Positions 1-12,150 of a stretch of 64,000 nt of DNA are shown here, piece after piece (position 1 is the first letter of the stretch; each line of letters opens with the position of its first letter). Source of the DNA: Blattamonas nauphoetae (Eukaryota > Preaxostyla > Oxymonadida); NCBI GenBank assembly GCA_033064195.1, contig JARBJD010000332.1:1-64000 (forward strand). Reading direction: 5' to 3'. Under the pieces are notes generated by a model that made no database searches, was not told the DNA's origin, and saw only the letters and a list, made by a program, of their open reading frames with translations. A program made the position numbers and the translations under genes.

Positions 1-431
1 GGCGCATGGACGTCTCCCATTGTTCATTGATTGGCAGCAACATTTGGAGAGTCTTGATGTTCGAACTCAACGGTGGCAGCGTCGATTGTGCTGAGAGAGC
101 TTGTTTGACCTGGTCCGCTGGGCCAAGAGCATGACTTCGTTTCACTGAGACATTCTGGGTGTGACGGAGTGCGATGTAGTGATGTGACTGGGGTGGATCC
201 TTGCGTCTTCTATTTTGTCTTCGGTGCCGTAGAAGTCTTTAGTTTAGCCTGATTAGCAGCAGCTACTTTGGCTTTCGCTTTGGTTGGAGGTATTATCCAT
301 GAGTAGATGGAGGATGACACGGAGGATGAGAATGGATCGGCCTCATGACGGAGTATTAGGATTCTGATGACTCTGGATAGAATCAAGATACGTCTCTCCA
401 CAATAGTCTAGACACCATGTCGGTCCAGTAT
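1..431. other. No gene seen; downstream flank of LCAT-like gene
   Basis: I find no convincing coding frame here. The short open frame on the minus strand at 210-401 has no recognisable motif. The region lies beyond the stop codon (TAA at 432-434, minus strand) of the LCAT-like gene and is probably its 3' flank. Confidence 0.4.
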
Positions 432-2232
432 TTAGTAAAAGCATGGAACTCTCTGTAAGTACAGAATGGTAAAGGCAGTAGGATAAAGGTGTGGTGAAAG
501 AACATAGACGGCTAAAAAGTCGGGAGGGTTGAGTGAGTCATCATATTCCATTTCCTCGGCAGTTGCCTGGGCAATGATGTCCAAAATACGGGCAATGGGG
601 ACGGCATCTTGAAGAATGCCTATGTGGTCACAGCCACGGTATGTGTGGAACTAAACGAGCGAGGTGTCTCTCCACAAGTGGGGTGACTGCGAAGGACGAG
701 AAAAGAGGGAGAATAAGGCGAGGGAAGGGAGAGCAAGAAGAATGGCAAGAAAGGGCACAGAGAGAGATGGAACGGGAAAGAGACACACTACTGAGTGAAA
801 CAGTCGGAACTGTGCCATCACCATCCATGTAGTAATCAGAATGCGTGTCTGACGTCCAGCGCTGTCTGGTTGCATTCAGAATCACACCGGCAGTGGCATT
901 GATACCTAACGACGATGAAGAAGATCAGAAAAGAAGGAAACACGAATGATGGGCAGAAAAGGCAAGATAAACGGAGAATGATGGAGAGAGCATGGGAATG
1001 GCAGAAACAGGAGGAATACAGACCAATCGAGTACATCACGTGTGTCATCACCTTCGGTAGGACGAGAGGCTGGTCGGTGTTGTTTCGTGTGCGTTGGACG
1101 GTTGTCTTCACACAGGCCTTGCCTGCCTGGTTGTCAGTCCACGTCATGTTCTTCATTAAGATTTTGCACACATTGTCACCTTTGCAAGATGGGAGAGATG
1201 GGAGAGTTAGAGAAGGAGAGAGTGGGGAAGGGAGGAGATGACAGAGGAGAGACGGGGAGAGGATTGTGGGTGATTTGAAGATGTGAACGAAAATGGTCAA
1301 TAAGATGAAGGATGAAGTGGAAAGCACACTTTGAGCCGGACAACGACGCAGTCGTCGTCGAAGGTGTTCTTGTTGGGGATCATCCAGTGCAGACAGGCGC
1401 AATCTTGCGTCAGAGTACTGATTGTGGATGCTCCTACCTGCGATGGAAAGAACGACAAAGAATGAACGAGTACAACAGAAAAATGGTGTGAATCATCAAT
1501 AATACCTAAAGAAGGCTCAGCTCTCCCAGCATACCCATGAGAACAGTCACTTTCGTGGTGACGCTGAAAACCCATCCGCCATTGGAGCACCACCGAAGGG
1601 AGCACCCGAAGTGATGACAGCAAAGATGTATGTGTCTATCCAGGATCATTCACGACGCTACTTGTCAGAAAGCGGTAGGTGATAATGTCATCTGTACTGT
1701 GCCCGCACAGCACGACCTTCTTGTTGTTGTTACTGTGAGGAATGGGGAAGAGGGGGACACACGCGCGGAAGGCGGGTCTGTCTCGCGTTTTGAGATCCTC
1801 GTAATACGCAGTGGCGACGTGACCGAAGACGTTGACGAGTCTCCAATCATACTAACCTAGACGAGAAAAGAAGTATGAAGAAAAGAAAGAATGAGAGAGA
1901 TTGAGGGACACACAGGGCAGCGTTCTGATACTTCCGCTCGACATAGCCTGCTTCGGAAAGAGCTCTCCTGAGTTTGTCCAGTCAGCTGTTGAGGAAATTG
2001 ACGCCCTATAGGAACAGAAATGAGAGTGAAGGAGAAGTTGGGAGGAATGGAAGACAGTGATGGAGGATGAGGGGATGAAAAGTGGGTAGAGGCACACAAA
2101 CAATCTGCCGAAGTCTTTCACATGAACGTTGAAATGGGTACTGTCAGATTGGTCATGGCTGTTGTGTTGAACGTTTGTCTGATGTTCTTCATCCATCCCG
2201 TGGAAATGACAACACAGGCGAAGTTTCCATCA
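432..2232 (-). pseudogene. LCAT/PLA2G15-like acyltransferase or phospholipase, broken, with introns
   Basis: Exon-like blocks on the minus strand follow the order of lecithin:cholesterol acyltransferase / group XV phospholipase A2. A VHVKDFG block is near 2110-2150. An LDKLRRALSEAGY helix (1920-1982) is followed, after a short intron, by YDWRL (near 1840). A nucleophile-elbow block KKVVLCGHSTDD is near 1700, TSGAPFGGAP near 1590, and WMIPNKNTFDDDCVVVRL near 1330-1380. DGDGTVPTVSL (near 800-840) would carry the acid, and GCDHIGIL (near 630) the histidine. The C-terminus ends at TAA 432-434. Such enzymes deacylate or transacylate phospholipids in lysosomal or secreted compartments. The elbow reads GHSTD, not the usual GHSxG. 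An in-frame TGA lies at 1982-1984 in the LDKL exon, and frame changes are needed near 2130 and 1650, so I call it a pseudogene or an error-containing copy. Intron boundaries are approximate, and the 5' end beyond 2232 was not found. Confidence 0.72.
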
Positions 2233-3066
2233 CGTGAAATGATCGAACGGAAAAGCTACAATGAGGGAAGGAAAAATGATGGAGAGGGAAAGATCGAACC
2301 TCTGATGGCAGGGGGGAAGGCGAGGTTGGGCGAGAGAGGAGTGAAGACGTGTGGGAGGGGTGCTTGGTCAACGAGGATGCAGATATGCCGACTGAGAGAT
2401 GTTCAAAGAGATGCAAAGATTAGAGGGCAGAGCACACCGAGTTTTATCTCACTTCTTTCTTCACAGCCTGTGATGGGGGGAAGCACTGAGCTTTTCTCAG
2501 CTGAGGGAAGGGACGTTGGAAGGAGAAAGTGTTGAGCACTGTGAGGATGTCTTGCTGGGAGAGAGAGATAGAAGAAAGAAAAAATGAGCATACAGGTGAG
2601 ATAGAGGAGGAACAACGCGAAAAAACGACGGAGAAGCCAAATATGTTAGATTGATGTGAGATGACAAAATAGAGAGAACATACTGTATCCAAAATACTGA
2701 TGGCAATTTTATTCATGACAAAACTGCAGTAGACAGACAGCGAAATCGGAAAACGCCCTTTTCAGAAAATCTCTGACAGAATATCACAATTATGGTTCGA
2801 TCACACCACATCGGAAAGTTGAGCAGTCTTGGAGATCAAAACTTCAAGAATCTCAATTAAAGAATACATATCATCTCAATTGGTGAAGGATTTACGGATT
2901 TTGAGAAATTGTCCATTCTAGGTTTTGAACGATGATGTCAAAAATATTGTCCCATCTCGTTCGGGTATTGTCAGATTGGAAGATCCAGACAATGTATTCA
3001 ACAACGGTTCAGGATTCATTCGGAGAAGGAATGAATTGTTGTGGGAGGATCGTTTTCACTGGAATA
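2233..3066. other. No gene seen; possible lost 5' end of LCAT-like gene
   Basis: Reading frames on both strands are short, and I recognise no motif. The missing signal peptide and first exons of the LCAT-like gene would be expected here on the minus strand, but I could not identify them. The sequence becomes strongly AT-rich after about 2700. Confidence 0.35.
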
Positions 3067-4322
3067 CAGTTTGTTCAAAAAAGACGTTGATCTGTTCAAA
3101 AAATACATCCCATTATTGTGTTTTTTCACGTCAGGACCACTTTCTTTGACCGACTCATATCTCATTTTGGAGTGTACCCACTGACAGATGGTGACTTAAA
3201 AGATGGTCTGCTTTCTTTTTCGTGTGAAAGATACACATTTTGTTGACTTTTTCTGCCCACATTTTTCATCAATGTTCTTTGTTCTCATTTTTCGTCTTGC
3301 TCTCAAACAGACCTTGATCCTTCATCAAAACTACATTTCACTCTGCTGATTGAGCTTTCGGCATTCTTCCGTTCCTATTCTCAGATTTGAGGATCGCTTT
3401 CGTTAACCCTTGATCCTGTGGAATGTATGATTGTTAAACATATTTTCAAGTCATCCGCTCTCACATTCTCAGTCTTCAGATCCTGTTATGAATGGTTATA
3501 TCGAAGAGGAATGGATCATCAGGTCACAATCCATCACCAAACCATCGATCGTAAAATCTCTCTTCACCGGTCAATAATCTGGTTTTCATGTGTTTTCATT
3601 CATTTATTCATCGTTTTTCGCAGATCACTCGACTGATCCATGCGATATGATCAAATTACCATCTTTTCTTCTCCTTTGTTGAAAAGCTGTCATCTCACCG
3701 CGAATATCCATCTTTGAACTTGCTTTAACTTTTTTACACATTCATTACCTTTGATTCTTCTCTTTTCTCCTTTTTCACGATATTTCATTTCATATCCATT
3801 CCACAGTTACCACTTCAGATTACTCTGCTCGACTCATTTGATTGACCTCTGAAACTCTCCTGAATTGTGTCTTTTCATTTCAAAGACCCCCACTTATTCT
3901 CAATTTTCTCCTTTACAAGGATACGAACAATCATACGGCTGGAAATTTCGTCTCGTTCACTTATTCAATCTTATCGTTTCGACACATTTTTTCTGTAACG
4001 ATCCGATTCCTTATTTCCAACCCAGACACTCTTTCACACCTTGGATCAACTTTGTTTGAATATTTGTCCGCTCAAAAGAAAGTGAACTGTGAGTTCATGA
4101 CGTGGCAACTGTGGAATGGATAGAAGATGAAATAGTGACTGAAAAGAGATGAGAGAAGAATGAATGGGAATTAATGTGTAGAAAGGGGAAAGCAAGTCTA
4201 AAAACGGATAAGTGTCGGTCAAAGAAAGTGGTCCTGACGTGAAAAAACACTATAATGGGATTTATTTATTGAACAGATCAACACATTTTTTGAACAGATC
4301 AACATCTTTTTTGAACAAACTG
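3067..4322. mobile_element. TA-flanked non-autonomous DNA transposon, 1.26 kb
   Basis: The ends are inverted repeats: CAGTTTGTTCAAAAAAG at 3067 and its reverse complement ending at 4322. TA stands directly outside both (3065-3066 and 4323-4324), as in Tc1/mariner-type insertions. The inverted match runs about 90-110 bp inward to a shared block TTTTTTCACGTCAGGACC. Each end contains the word GTTCAAAAAA in tandem (two copies left, three right). The interior is AT-rich with no long frame, so it needs a transposase from elsewhere. Family assignment beyond TA-flanked is inference. Confidence 0.72.
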
Positions 4323-4324
4323 TA

Positions 4325-4569
4325 GTCACACGTTGGACATTTTCCCTCTCCAAACCAAAAATATCGGAAGAAAACAAGACTCCAATCCGAGAGAAGGCAG
4401 AGAGAGTGAGTGAAGAGATGGAAGGGATGGATGTGAGCGAGAAAACAGAAGAGAGCTGTGATTCCTTTGATGAAATGAGAAAAATCAAGAAATGAAATGT
4501 ATAGTAAACAGATAAACGTGATTTATTCGTCCATTTGTGGAGACACCGCATGAATATGACTGAATTAAA
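4325..4569. other. 3' flank of helical-repeat gene
   Basis: A short AT-rich spacer between the transposon and the stop of the minus-strand gene. Nothing else is seen. Confidence 0.4.
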
Positions 4570-7210
4570 TCAGAGAATTCCATCCGACCCGTTCTTCCAG
4601 TTCAAATTGGCGCCGAAGTACACGATCATGTCTCTTGTCCTCTTTTGGGCGTTGTGGGAGTTAACATCCTTCCCCTGCACGAAGATGAACTCCAATGCAT
4701 CTTGCCATCCTTCCTCCAGAAAGCTCGGGATTGTTCTTCGAACGTGCGTCTGATCATCCTTCCAAAATCCGATATATCTTCGATGGCTGATGACGTGTTG
4801 GAAAAAATCGGCACATGTGTCGAAATTTGGGTTGAATAGAGCTGTCACAATGCGAGAGAAGAATCCAGTCCTGCTGAGACACTGAGCAATCACGCGCTGC
4901 TCGCATGATTGGCAGACATCGTGGAAGAGTGTTCCAAATCTCATCTGCGCTGTATAATCGTTGTGGCGTGGCTGGATGAAGTATTCGCTGAGAATAGCGA
5001 GGGACGGAGCAAGGAGATGCTCGAACTGTGATTGGGACAGTCGAGTAGCGCAGTTGACAATTTGTGGGAAGCATTTGATGACGAATCGAAGAATTAATTC
5101 GCTGAGTCTATCCGAGACGAAGTTGAGTGAGTGATTGTTCCGATCGATCATTCGCTTCAAAATACCCACTGTCTCCAAATCCACATCGTCCCATTCGTCC
5201 AAAGTTGGTCGGAGATGGTCCGGTCGAGTCGAGAGGAGATAGTTGATTGGTGCTCGTTCGAAAAAATCAATGGGGAGAGAGATGAGAGATTCGAAGGCGT
5301 GTAAATATTGTCCTGATGTTCTGCCACATGTTCTGAACAGTTCGGGTAGATAGATGCGATGAAGCTGGTGCTTGTGGAACGCGAGAATCCGAAGGATGGT
5401 GTCGTCATCTACAAACGAGTCGCTGTCGAGGAGAGTTACAATTCGGTCCACAATGGTGAGAATCTCGGCGTTGGTGAGAGGACAGACCAAATCAGTTGTG
5501 AGGATGAATGGTGGAGATGACGATGTGACAGCTGATGTGTTCATCGCTTGTCTAACCTCTCCTCGAGATGGGATGATCCAAGGGTTTTTGGAATAATGGA
5601 AATAATGGTCTCGGAAAAAGTCAAGAATCCTGTCCCTCAAAGAATGATCCAAGGCGAACGGATGGAGTGAAAGATGGACGGCATATGCCTTCGTTTGTTT
5701 GTAGAACGCGTGATAGGTCTCGTCCAGAGCTCTTCGATGTTGACTTAAGTTTGGGCACATGAAGTGCTTTCTTTCATCTTCTAAGTTGACGAGATGATTC
5801 GTCATCAAATCAATGAGAGCCGTGTGGATTGGGATGGACTCAGAAGTGAATGCCAGCTTCGACGGATCAACAACACTGACAAAGGCGGGGAACCATTCGT
5901 TCCAAACGTGTTTCAGGGCAGTTTTCACGTCCAGATTCATCGTGTACCATCGGAGGAGATTGAGAACGGTGACGGCGAGGTCTGGTTGAGCCGGAGTGAA
6001 GAGAGCCCAGAGTAACTTCGGGTCCAATTTCGACAAAGATATGCGTGTGTTCCATATTTTGAGTTCAAAGAGGCCATCCGACAAGAAGAACAGTTCAGAT
6101 GTCTGAGGCCGACAGAACAGGAAAAGGACAACAGCCTGGAATTCCACATCGGAGAACTTCCCCCCTTCGCGCACTCGACCAAGCAGAACTTCAAATCCCT
6201 TCAGCCAAGGGATGGTGGAGGATGGATAGCGAGGGTTGAAGAACAGACAGCGTTGGGCTTCATCTGCCGAGCCAAGCCCCAGAATTGAAGCAAGTTCCTC
6301 CAACAATTCCTTGTTAATCTCTCCGAAAAAATTTCGCATTTCCGGAAAGTGTGAGGAAGAGACATTGCCTGTCATGATTGGAGTGAATTGCGTCATCGAT
6401 GACAAAAGTGCGAATCCGGAGCGAGGATCAGTGGGACAAACTGGAGTGGAGATGAGAGACCGTAAATAGGTGGAGGAGACTTGGAAAATGGGATCGACGA
6501 TGTCGGGCACCTGCTTGTAGCGATATGGCCAACGGGCGGTTTTGAGATAGTCGCGGATGTTATATGGCGTGGTAAAGCTGAAAAAAACTATCGACAATCG
6601 ATGTGAGATGGCGGTGTAAGTCGATAGTTGTTCCGTTTAATGGGATTTCATGTGGCCTCAGCTTCTCGAAGAGTTGAGGAATCAATCCTGTCATTGTCAC
6701 TGCAATAGGGAATTTCTCTGTTGAATACGACAGAAATGCGTCGATGAAGGAGAGAGTAACTGTTCGGAGTGTGTTTGATGGATGACAAACGAGTTTTATG
6801 AGAGCAGACGTTGGTGTACTTTGGAGATGTTCCTCATTCAGGAATATGGTTTCGATGAACTCGATGTTGGAGGGTCGACGATATTTGATGTGAAAGCAAA
6901 CATATTTTAGAAAAATTACGGCATGAGCAACTTCAATGGATGTCAATTTCAGTTCTGAATTGACGCGGTCGAATAACGAGATACAGCCTGCCCGCAGATC
7001 AGCTGTCGTAATCGAATCACGCAGAACCAATCTCCAATCTGACGTTAGGGAGGTAGGAAGAGAGGTCACGCCATCCTCCAGGTGTGGTTGTTCCGACATT
7101 GTTTTTAAATCGATTCGCTTTCTTTTCAATTCATATAGCAGAATCTGTTTTGAAATTTGGATATATTGACGATCATCGGCAGTAATTGTGAGTAGATCTA
7201 CGGTGGACAT
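4570..7210 (-). CDS. Large helical-repeat (ARM/HEAT-like) protein, family unknown
   Basis: Two abutting minus-strand frames (7210-6560 and 6597-4570) together encode about 880 residues. The first begins MSTVDLLTITADD. Both are rich in leucine/phenylalanine amphipathic helices typical of ARM/HEAT-like folds, with segments such as SDGLFELKIW and LLRWYTMNLDV. I recognise the style of an expanded oxymonad hypothetical family but no function. The two frames join smoothly if the T7 tract at 6581-6587 (A7 on the plus strand) had one base fewer: the reading would pass from LTSIVDSFF directly into SFTTPYNIRDYL. So this is probably one gene with a one-base homopolymer error or slippage, not two genes. 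No membrane span or signal peptide is seen. The start ATG at 7210 is the first in frame. Confidence 0.75.
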
Positions 7211-7420
7211 GATGACAGACGAATCAGTGGAATAATCTTCACCTGTTTGGTTGATGGTTGGAAGTGAAGAATTTTCGATGGGTCGATTCGAAAGAGAAGT
7301 GCAACAAGATTGAATGGTTTGAGTAGATCGTGAATCTGTCCCCTTTCTATTCTTTTGACACTTGGGAGGCCTGTTCGTGAATAGTGTCCCTTTACGATGA
7401 TGATGATAATGGGCGGATTA
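7211..7420. other. Spacer upstream of helical-repeat gene
   Basis: The likely 5' flank and promoter of the minus-strand gene. No further element is recognised. Confidence 0.35.
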
Positions 7421-7657
7421 CGGACGAAAATCCATATGAAGCATCAATAATCATTTTTTTAATCATTTCATGTCTACCAGGTTGATTATCAGTCCGTGGA
7501 AGCAGTAAAACAGAGAAAAATCTTTTCGGTCCACCTCCTTTTCTCTGTCAGCTGAACATAATTATCAACCTGGTAGACATGAAATGATTAAAAACAAAAA
7601 GCCTAAGCCGTACGAAGATGAGAAAGATTCTTGGTGCTTCATATGGATTTTCGTCCG
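7421..7657. repeat. Nested palindromic MITE-like repeat
   Basis: An outer inverted repeat of 23 bp (7421-7443 and 7635-7657, starting CGGACGAAAATCC) encloses an inner one of about 34 bp (7456-7490 and 7560-7594, containing TCTACCAGGTTGAT). The whole could fold into a long hairpin. No coding capacity and no clear target-site duplication were seen. It looks like a small element inserted into, or captured by, another. Confidence 0.7.
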
Positions 7658-7680
7658 AAGTTGATCGGCCCCATGAAAGA

Positions 7681-7702
7681 CCATTACTTCTGAATCACCC
7701 TG
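7681..7702. repeat. Solo mariner-like end
   Basis: On the minus strand this reads CAGGGTGATTCAGAAGTAAT from the TA at 7703-7704. It resembles the CAGGGTGAGTGAAAAGTAAC end of the intact MITE at 21274. I found no matching opposite end nearby, so this may be a leftover from a truncated copy. Confidence 0.4.
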
Positions 7703-7703
7703 T

Positions 7704-9341
7704 AAGTGGCCCAAAAAGTCAGACCCAGACAAAAACTCAGACTTTTTTTTGAAAAATTTGGATTCAAAAATATCACCTCTTTAAAACAGAATTTAGTGAC
7801 CTCACAAAGCTGGAAAGATGCATAAAACCAAACTCGGTCTGCAAACCCACATTTTTTAACTTTCGAACTTTCTCCATCTCACAGTTTCTTCTTGAACTCC
7901 TCCTTTTCTCAAAAGATTAATGAAAACTAATCTCAGAGTTTGTTAAATAGTTGACACTTATTATGTCATGATTTGTGTGTCGGTGAACGAAATGATCCTT
8001 GAGATCATCGACTGCTCTGTGGACAAGGGAGGTGAGAACACGGTCAAGACAATGGTGATGGTTCTGTTGGAGGTGGAGTAATATGAAAGGGCTGTCGAAC
8101 ACGTGCTTGTGTCCCAGGTACGAACGGATGTGTTGAATAGACACTCGTCGATCGAGTGGATGCGACTATTCCCATGTCATGATTAATTTTTCACTTTGAA
8201 TGATACCATTCTCAGCAATCTGCAATTTTGAGCGATATATCTAAATTCTCTGTGTTCACTTTGTGATACCAATCTCATAGATCTGTTCGTTGAAATCAAC
8301 AAGTCAGTGTCATATCTCCACAACTCGAGATGTCACTGGGTGCAGTCTTCACAAATACAGATGGTTTGTTAGACACTGTATGGTGATGTCGGTTTTGAGT
8401 CTTTTCATCTTTTGTCTCTCTCCACCAATTTCTGTTTTCTTCATCCGTGCGACAAAAGTGGAATGCTTCTTCGCTATAAACAAACTACAATCTTCACGAA
8501 TCTACCATCACGTTGCATACTCCAACTATCTCGCATTCTTATCATTTATTTCTGGAATCAGTCGATGATGCGAGATAATTCTACCAATGATCATCGGACT
8601 TGAAACATACTAGGTGAAACTTGGCTTTTGGAAACCTTCAGTGAATCTTGAAATTTTCAGTCAAAGATAGTGCTCTCGAAGATAGTCGCTGCGGAGAACA
8701 CCGCGTGTTCTCTACTTCTGGTTGTTGAGATACTGGAAAAAAAGTGTTTGACAGAGCTGAAACTGTCCAGTCAGTGAGACAGACAGTAGCGAGACGGAAT
8801 TAACGTAACTCACCCAGACTTGCAGATTGCTGAGAATGGTATCATTCAAAGTGAAAAATTAATCATGACATGGGAATAGTCGCATCCACTCGATCGACGA
8901 GTGTCTATTCAACACATCCGTTCGTACCTGGGACACAAGCACGTGTTCGACAGCCCTTTCATATTACTCCACCTCCAACAGAACCATCACCATTGTCTTG
9001 ACCGTGTTCTCACCTCCCTTGTCCACAGAGCAGTCGATGATCTCAAGGATCATTTCGTTCACCGACACACAAATCATGACATAATAAGTGTCAACTATTT
9101 AACAAACTCTGAGATTAGTTTTCATTAATCTTTTGAGAAAAGGAGGAGTTCAAGAAGAAACTGTGAGATGGAGAAAGTTCGAAAGTTAAAAAATGTGGGT
9201 TTGCAGACCGAGTTTGGTTTTATGCATCTTTCCAGCTTTGTGAGGTCACTAAATTCTGTTTTAAAGAGGTGATATTTTTGAATCCAAATTTTTCAAAAAA
9301 AAGTCTGAGTTTTTGTCTGGGTCTGACTTTTTGGGCCACTT
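7704..9341. mobile_element. 1.64-kb DNA element with 521-bp terminal inverted repeats
   Basis: The left arm 7704-8224 and right arm 8821-9341 are inverted copies, each exactly 521 bp, and I saw no difference in the stretches I compared. The outer ends read AAGTGGCCCAAAAAGTC. A 75-codon open frame (starting MSIQHIRSYLGHK) appears once in each arm as a consequence of the duplication and is probably not a gene. The 596-bp centre (8225-8820) has no recognisable transposase. I could not find a convincing target-site duplication. Such long, equal arms suggest a recent foldback-type element or gene conversion between the arms. Confidence 0.8.
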
Positions 9342-9366
9342 GTGCATCTTCACTGAAACTGCCAAA

Positions 9367-9729
9367 ATGACTACGTTTGACAAGAAGACGTCATCCTCCT
9401 CTGATTCCCCTTGCTCTGATATCTCTTCCCACTCCTGATCATATTCGTCAGATTGTTCTCCTTTCATGGATTGGAACGAAGAAAAGATTGAATCTGAATC
9501 CGAAAAGGCCGTTGTCTTTCTGTCTCTCGTTGCCACTGTGAAGTTGCAGCCTGCATTGAATGTACAACTTGAAGCTAAAGCCGTGAAATGTCTCAAATTG
9601 GTGGATCAACAGAATGAAGAATCAGCAAATGCTTTTCTCAACACCTTTGGGAGAACACATGATGAATTTTCGGCAAATTATAGTTCCCCGACCAAGCCGG
9701 ACTTGTTCATCAAGTCGGACAAAGGGTAG
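9367..9729 (+). pseudogene. Truncated copy of FLNWDEE helical family
   Basis: From ATG 9367 the frame matches the N-terminus of the intact family member at 13568: a serine-rich start, then MDWNEEKIESESEKAVVF and VATVKLQPALNVQLEAKA. It has an in-frame TGA at 9436-9438 and ends at 9729 after about 120 residues, against 357 in the intact copy. It sits directly downstream of the inverted-repeat element, which may have carried or disrupted it. Confidence 0.7.
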
Positions 9730-10046
9730 GTATGTCAAGGATACCTCCTTATTTGACTGTAAAGTTGATTGATAATCGCTTTACGGCTTCAACAAAGAGT
9801 TTGAGAACGATCAGACCATTCATTGTATTTGTTCACTTCACTCATCCATTTTTGCTATTCTCACACAATAGCCAATCGAGCAAAGAGGTGAAGTGATTAA
9901 ATAACATTTGGAACTATTTAGATGTATGTTCAGTTCATCCCCCCATCGAGGATGAGAATGGATCCATCGAAGAAGAAGTTGACGACGGAGAGTTTTGTGG
10001 GTGCCAATTGATTGTTTTCAGCCTCTCGCAACCAATTGAAGCGGAT
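9730..10046. other. No gene seen
   Basis: AT-rich sequence without a supported frame. It may hold the decayed remainder of the truncated family copy, but I cannot align it. Confidence 0.35.
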
Positions 10047-11485
10047 TCAGACGACTTGTATCATTTTTGCTTGGAATGGAGAATGTGAATGAGATTCTGT
10101 TTGCCTCATCTCGGATCTACTGTGAAAAAAGTGAGGAAACCTTAAAATTGCAATCATAAGGCAGTTTGAGGAACACACCATCATTCCAAGATCCAAGTAG
10201 TTGGGATGAATGCCATTGGAGATCTTGTTGAGCATGCCATTCCGGAAGTGAACAGATTCCATCTTATTGAGAGGAATGAGAGATACAAACATCCAAAGAC
10301 CTTTATCCTGCAGAAAGGTCGTCGGATGCGTGATTCTTGCGGGTCGGAGAAGACCTTCGTAGAATGAAAACAAGAACATTTTCATCCTCAAAATTGGTCT
10401 GTCAAGGTGCACATTATGAATATAGCGTGGAGACACATCACTAACATCAATGCTGATGTGAGTTTAGACCTCCGAGAACTGTGATGCATGTCCATTCAGG
10501 TTCGGATTTGAAAAAGCACCCATTGAGCGTGTCTTTCTTCTCAGAAATACCAATTTTTACTCAACACTCGCATATCGAAATGAAGAAATTATCATGCAAC
10601 TAGAAAGTATTGTTGTCCTACCTGATGAACAAGTCCGGCCTAATCGGAGGACTATTACGTACAGTCTATTCTGGTGCTCATTTGTGGGGCTCCGGTCCCA
10701 ATGGGCAATATCTCTTTTGTATTCCTCAACGTCAAGATTAAAGATAATTAAATCACAATATAACGTCCAAAAATAGTGACATGTCGTGAATAGCGTGAAA
10801 AAAATGCTGGAGATCGATCGTTTTGATCACTTCGGCATGGAAACAAAGGTAACAGGGAGATTTGAGAGAAGACAATAACACTGAAGTCACAGAATAAGTC
10901 CGAAATCTGATCTTCATGGCAATCTGATACTTGGGTCGTGTTCAAATGACCAACAATCATTCTGGGGAATATGAAAAGTGGAATCGTCCATACTTTTGTT
11001 GGATGTTGAGATCGTCTAAAAAACGGCATTTCCAGGATTTTCAGGAACATTCACTTTGTTAATCCTGAGAATGATGTTTTGTGGAGATTGATGGTGATTA
11101 TCGACTGTGAAGTGCTGTCGTGAGATCTATGATCTGGAAACAATGAAAACAATGTAAATATAGAGAATGGAAACAAGAGACATGCAAACAGGCGATTCAT
11201 AGTCTTGCGATCTCGAGTGAACTTCAGATGATCAATATTCAGCTTGAGACATCTATGAAGAGAAAAAGAGGAGATTTCGATTGACAAAAGAGTGACAACA
11301 CGAGAAACGCAAACATACAATCTATATTGTTGTAGCGAAATAGAACTTGTTGATCTAGCCCAAAAACAAAAGGAGTCCATGGAATCACAACTGACTCGCG
11401 AATTCTCTGAGTCACTCATGGATCGATTATGACGAGAAAAGATCATTTGAATCATATTCTGTGGAGAGTGAAGGGGATGAGTCAC
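10047..11485 (-). CDS. Unrecognised intron-containing gene (candidate)
   Basis: Several minus-strand blocks look protein-coding and are separated by intron-like pieces. The first exon starts MTHPLHSPQNMIQMIF (11485) and runs to about 11335. Intron-like gaps with GTATGT and TAG ends follow near 11265-11335 and 11140-11205. Later blocks contain KILEMPFFRRSQHPTKVW (near 11000-11040) and a longer stretch with MFLFSFYEGLLRPARI and GIHPNYLDLG (10190-10400). I do not recognise the family, and the exon chain is not proven. It could be a decayed gene. Confidence 0.35.
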
Positions 11486-12150
11486 TCACAGACTCATATG
11501 AACCAGGTTTTTAATTGAATCATGTCACATTGAAGACTCATTTAATGCAAAAACGGACATCGGTTCCATATTAGTGAATGTCAAATTAAAGTGATGTTTG
11601 ATTTTGAGAGGTCATGCCCATTGGGACCGAACCCCCACATTTCATCCGCCAGTCAGGTTATTACCGCAGCAGCAATGGAGATACTCAGAAATCTGTTCAA
11701 CCACTGTTCTGCAACTCGACGCTCGACACCACCAACACCATCTCTCTACCACACTCTTCAGATTTGTTGAGAACTCGCCTTCCACATCAACCGCCCTTTC
11801 GCTGCTTTCTTGGAGAATGGAAATTGGGGACGAACAAGTCGAGAGCTGGGAAGCAGTTGCTGGAGCAGGGTGGGTGGAGTGAAGACGAGACTGAACAGGA
11901 ACAACGGCTTCTCTCTAAGTGTTCGACCATCGTTGAGCAATCGGACACTCCACACTCGTTCTCTGCACATCGGACTCGCCGCCTCCTCTTCTCGACACTT
12001 CCGTCGAGTTTCATCGCCTCCCTTGCCCTGAAAACAGACGACACCCGATTCTCCCTCTCAACACCCAACACCCCTCCAACAAAGCACATCTGTGAATGGG
12101 CAGACATCGACAGCACTTTCGGTGTACGAAAGTGGATCTGAGTGGAAAAC
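11486..12150 (+). pseudogene. Fragment of FLNWDEE helical family plus low-complexity tail
   Basis: Around 11635-11720 one plus frame reads SSASQVITAAAMEILRNLF, which matches the SSGSQVITTAAMGILDHL segment of the intact gene at 13568 (near residue 120). The flanking sequence to 12150 is serine/arginine-rich and open in several frames on both strands, with no sustained family match. I read it as a degenerate partial copy. The first 130 bases, up to about 11610, show nothing. Confidence 0.5.

Noticed and set aside
7917-9128. Duplicate 75-codon frames beginning MSIQHIRSYLGHK as a small gene pair
   Set aside because: They are the same DNA in the two arms of an inverted repeat, with no sign of selection or a known domain.
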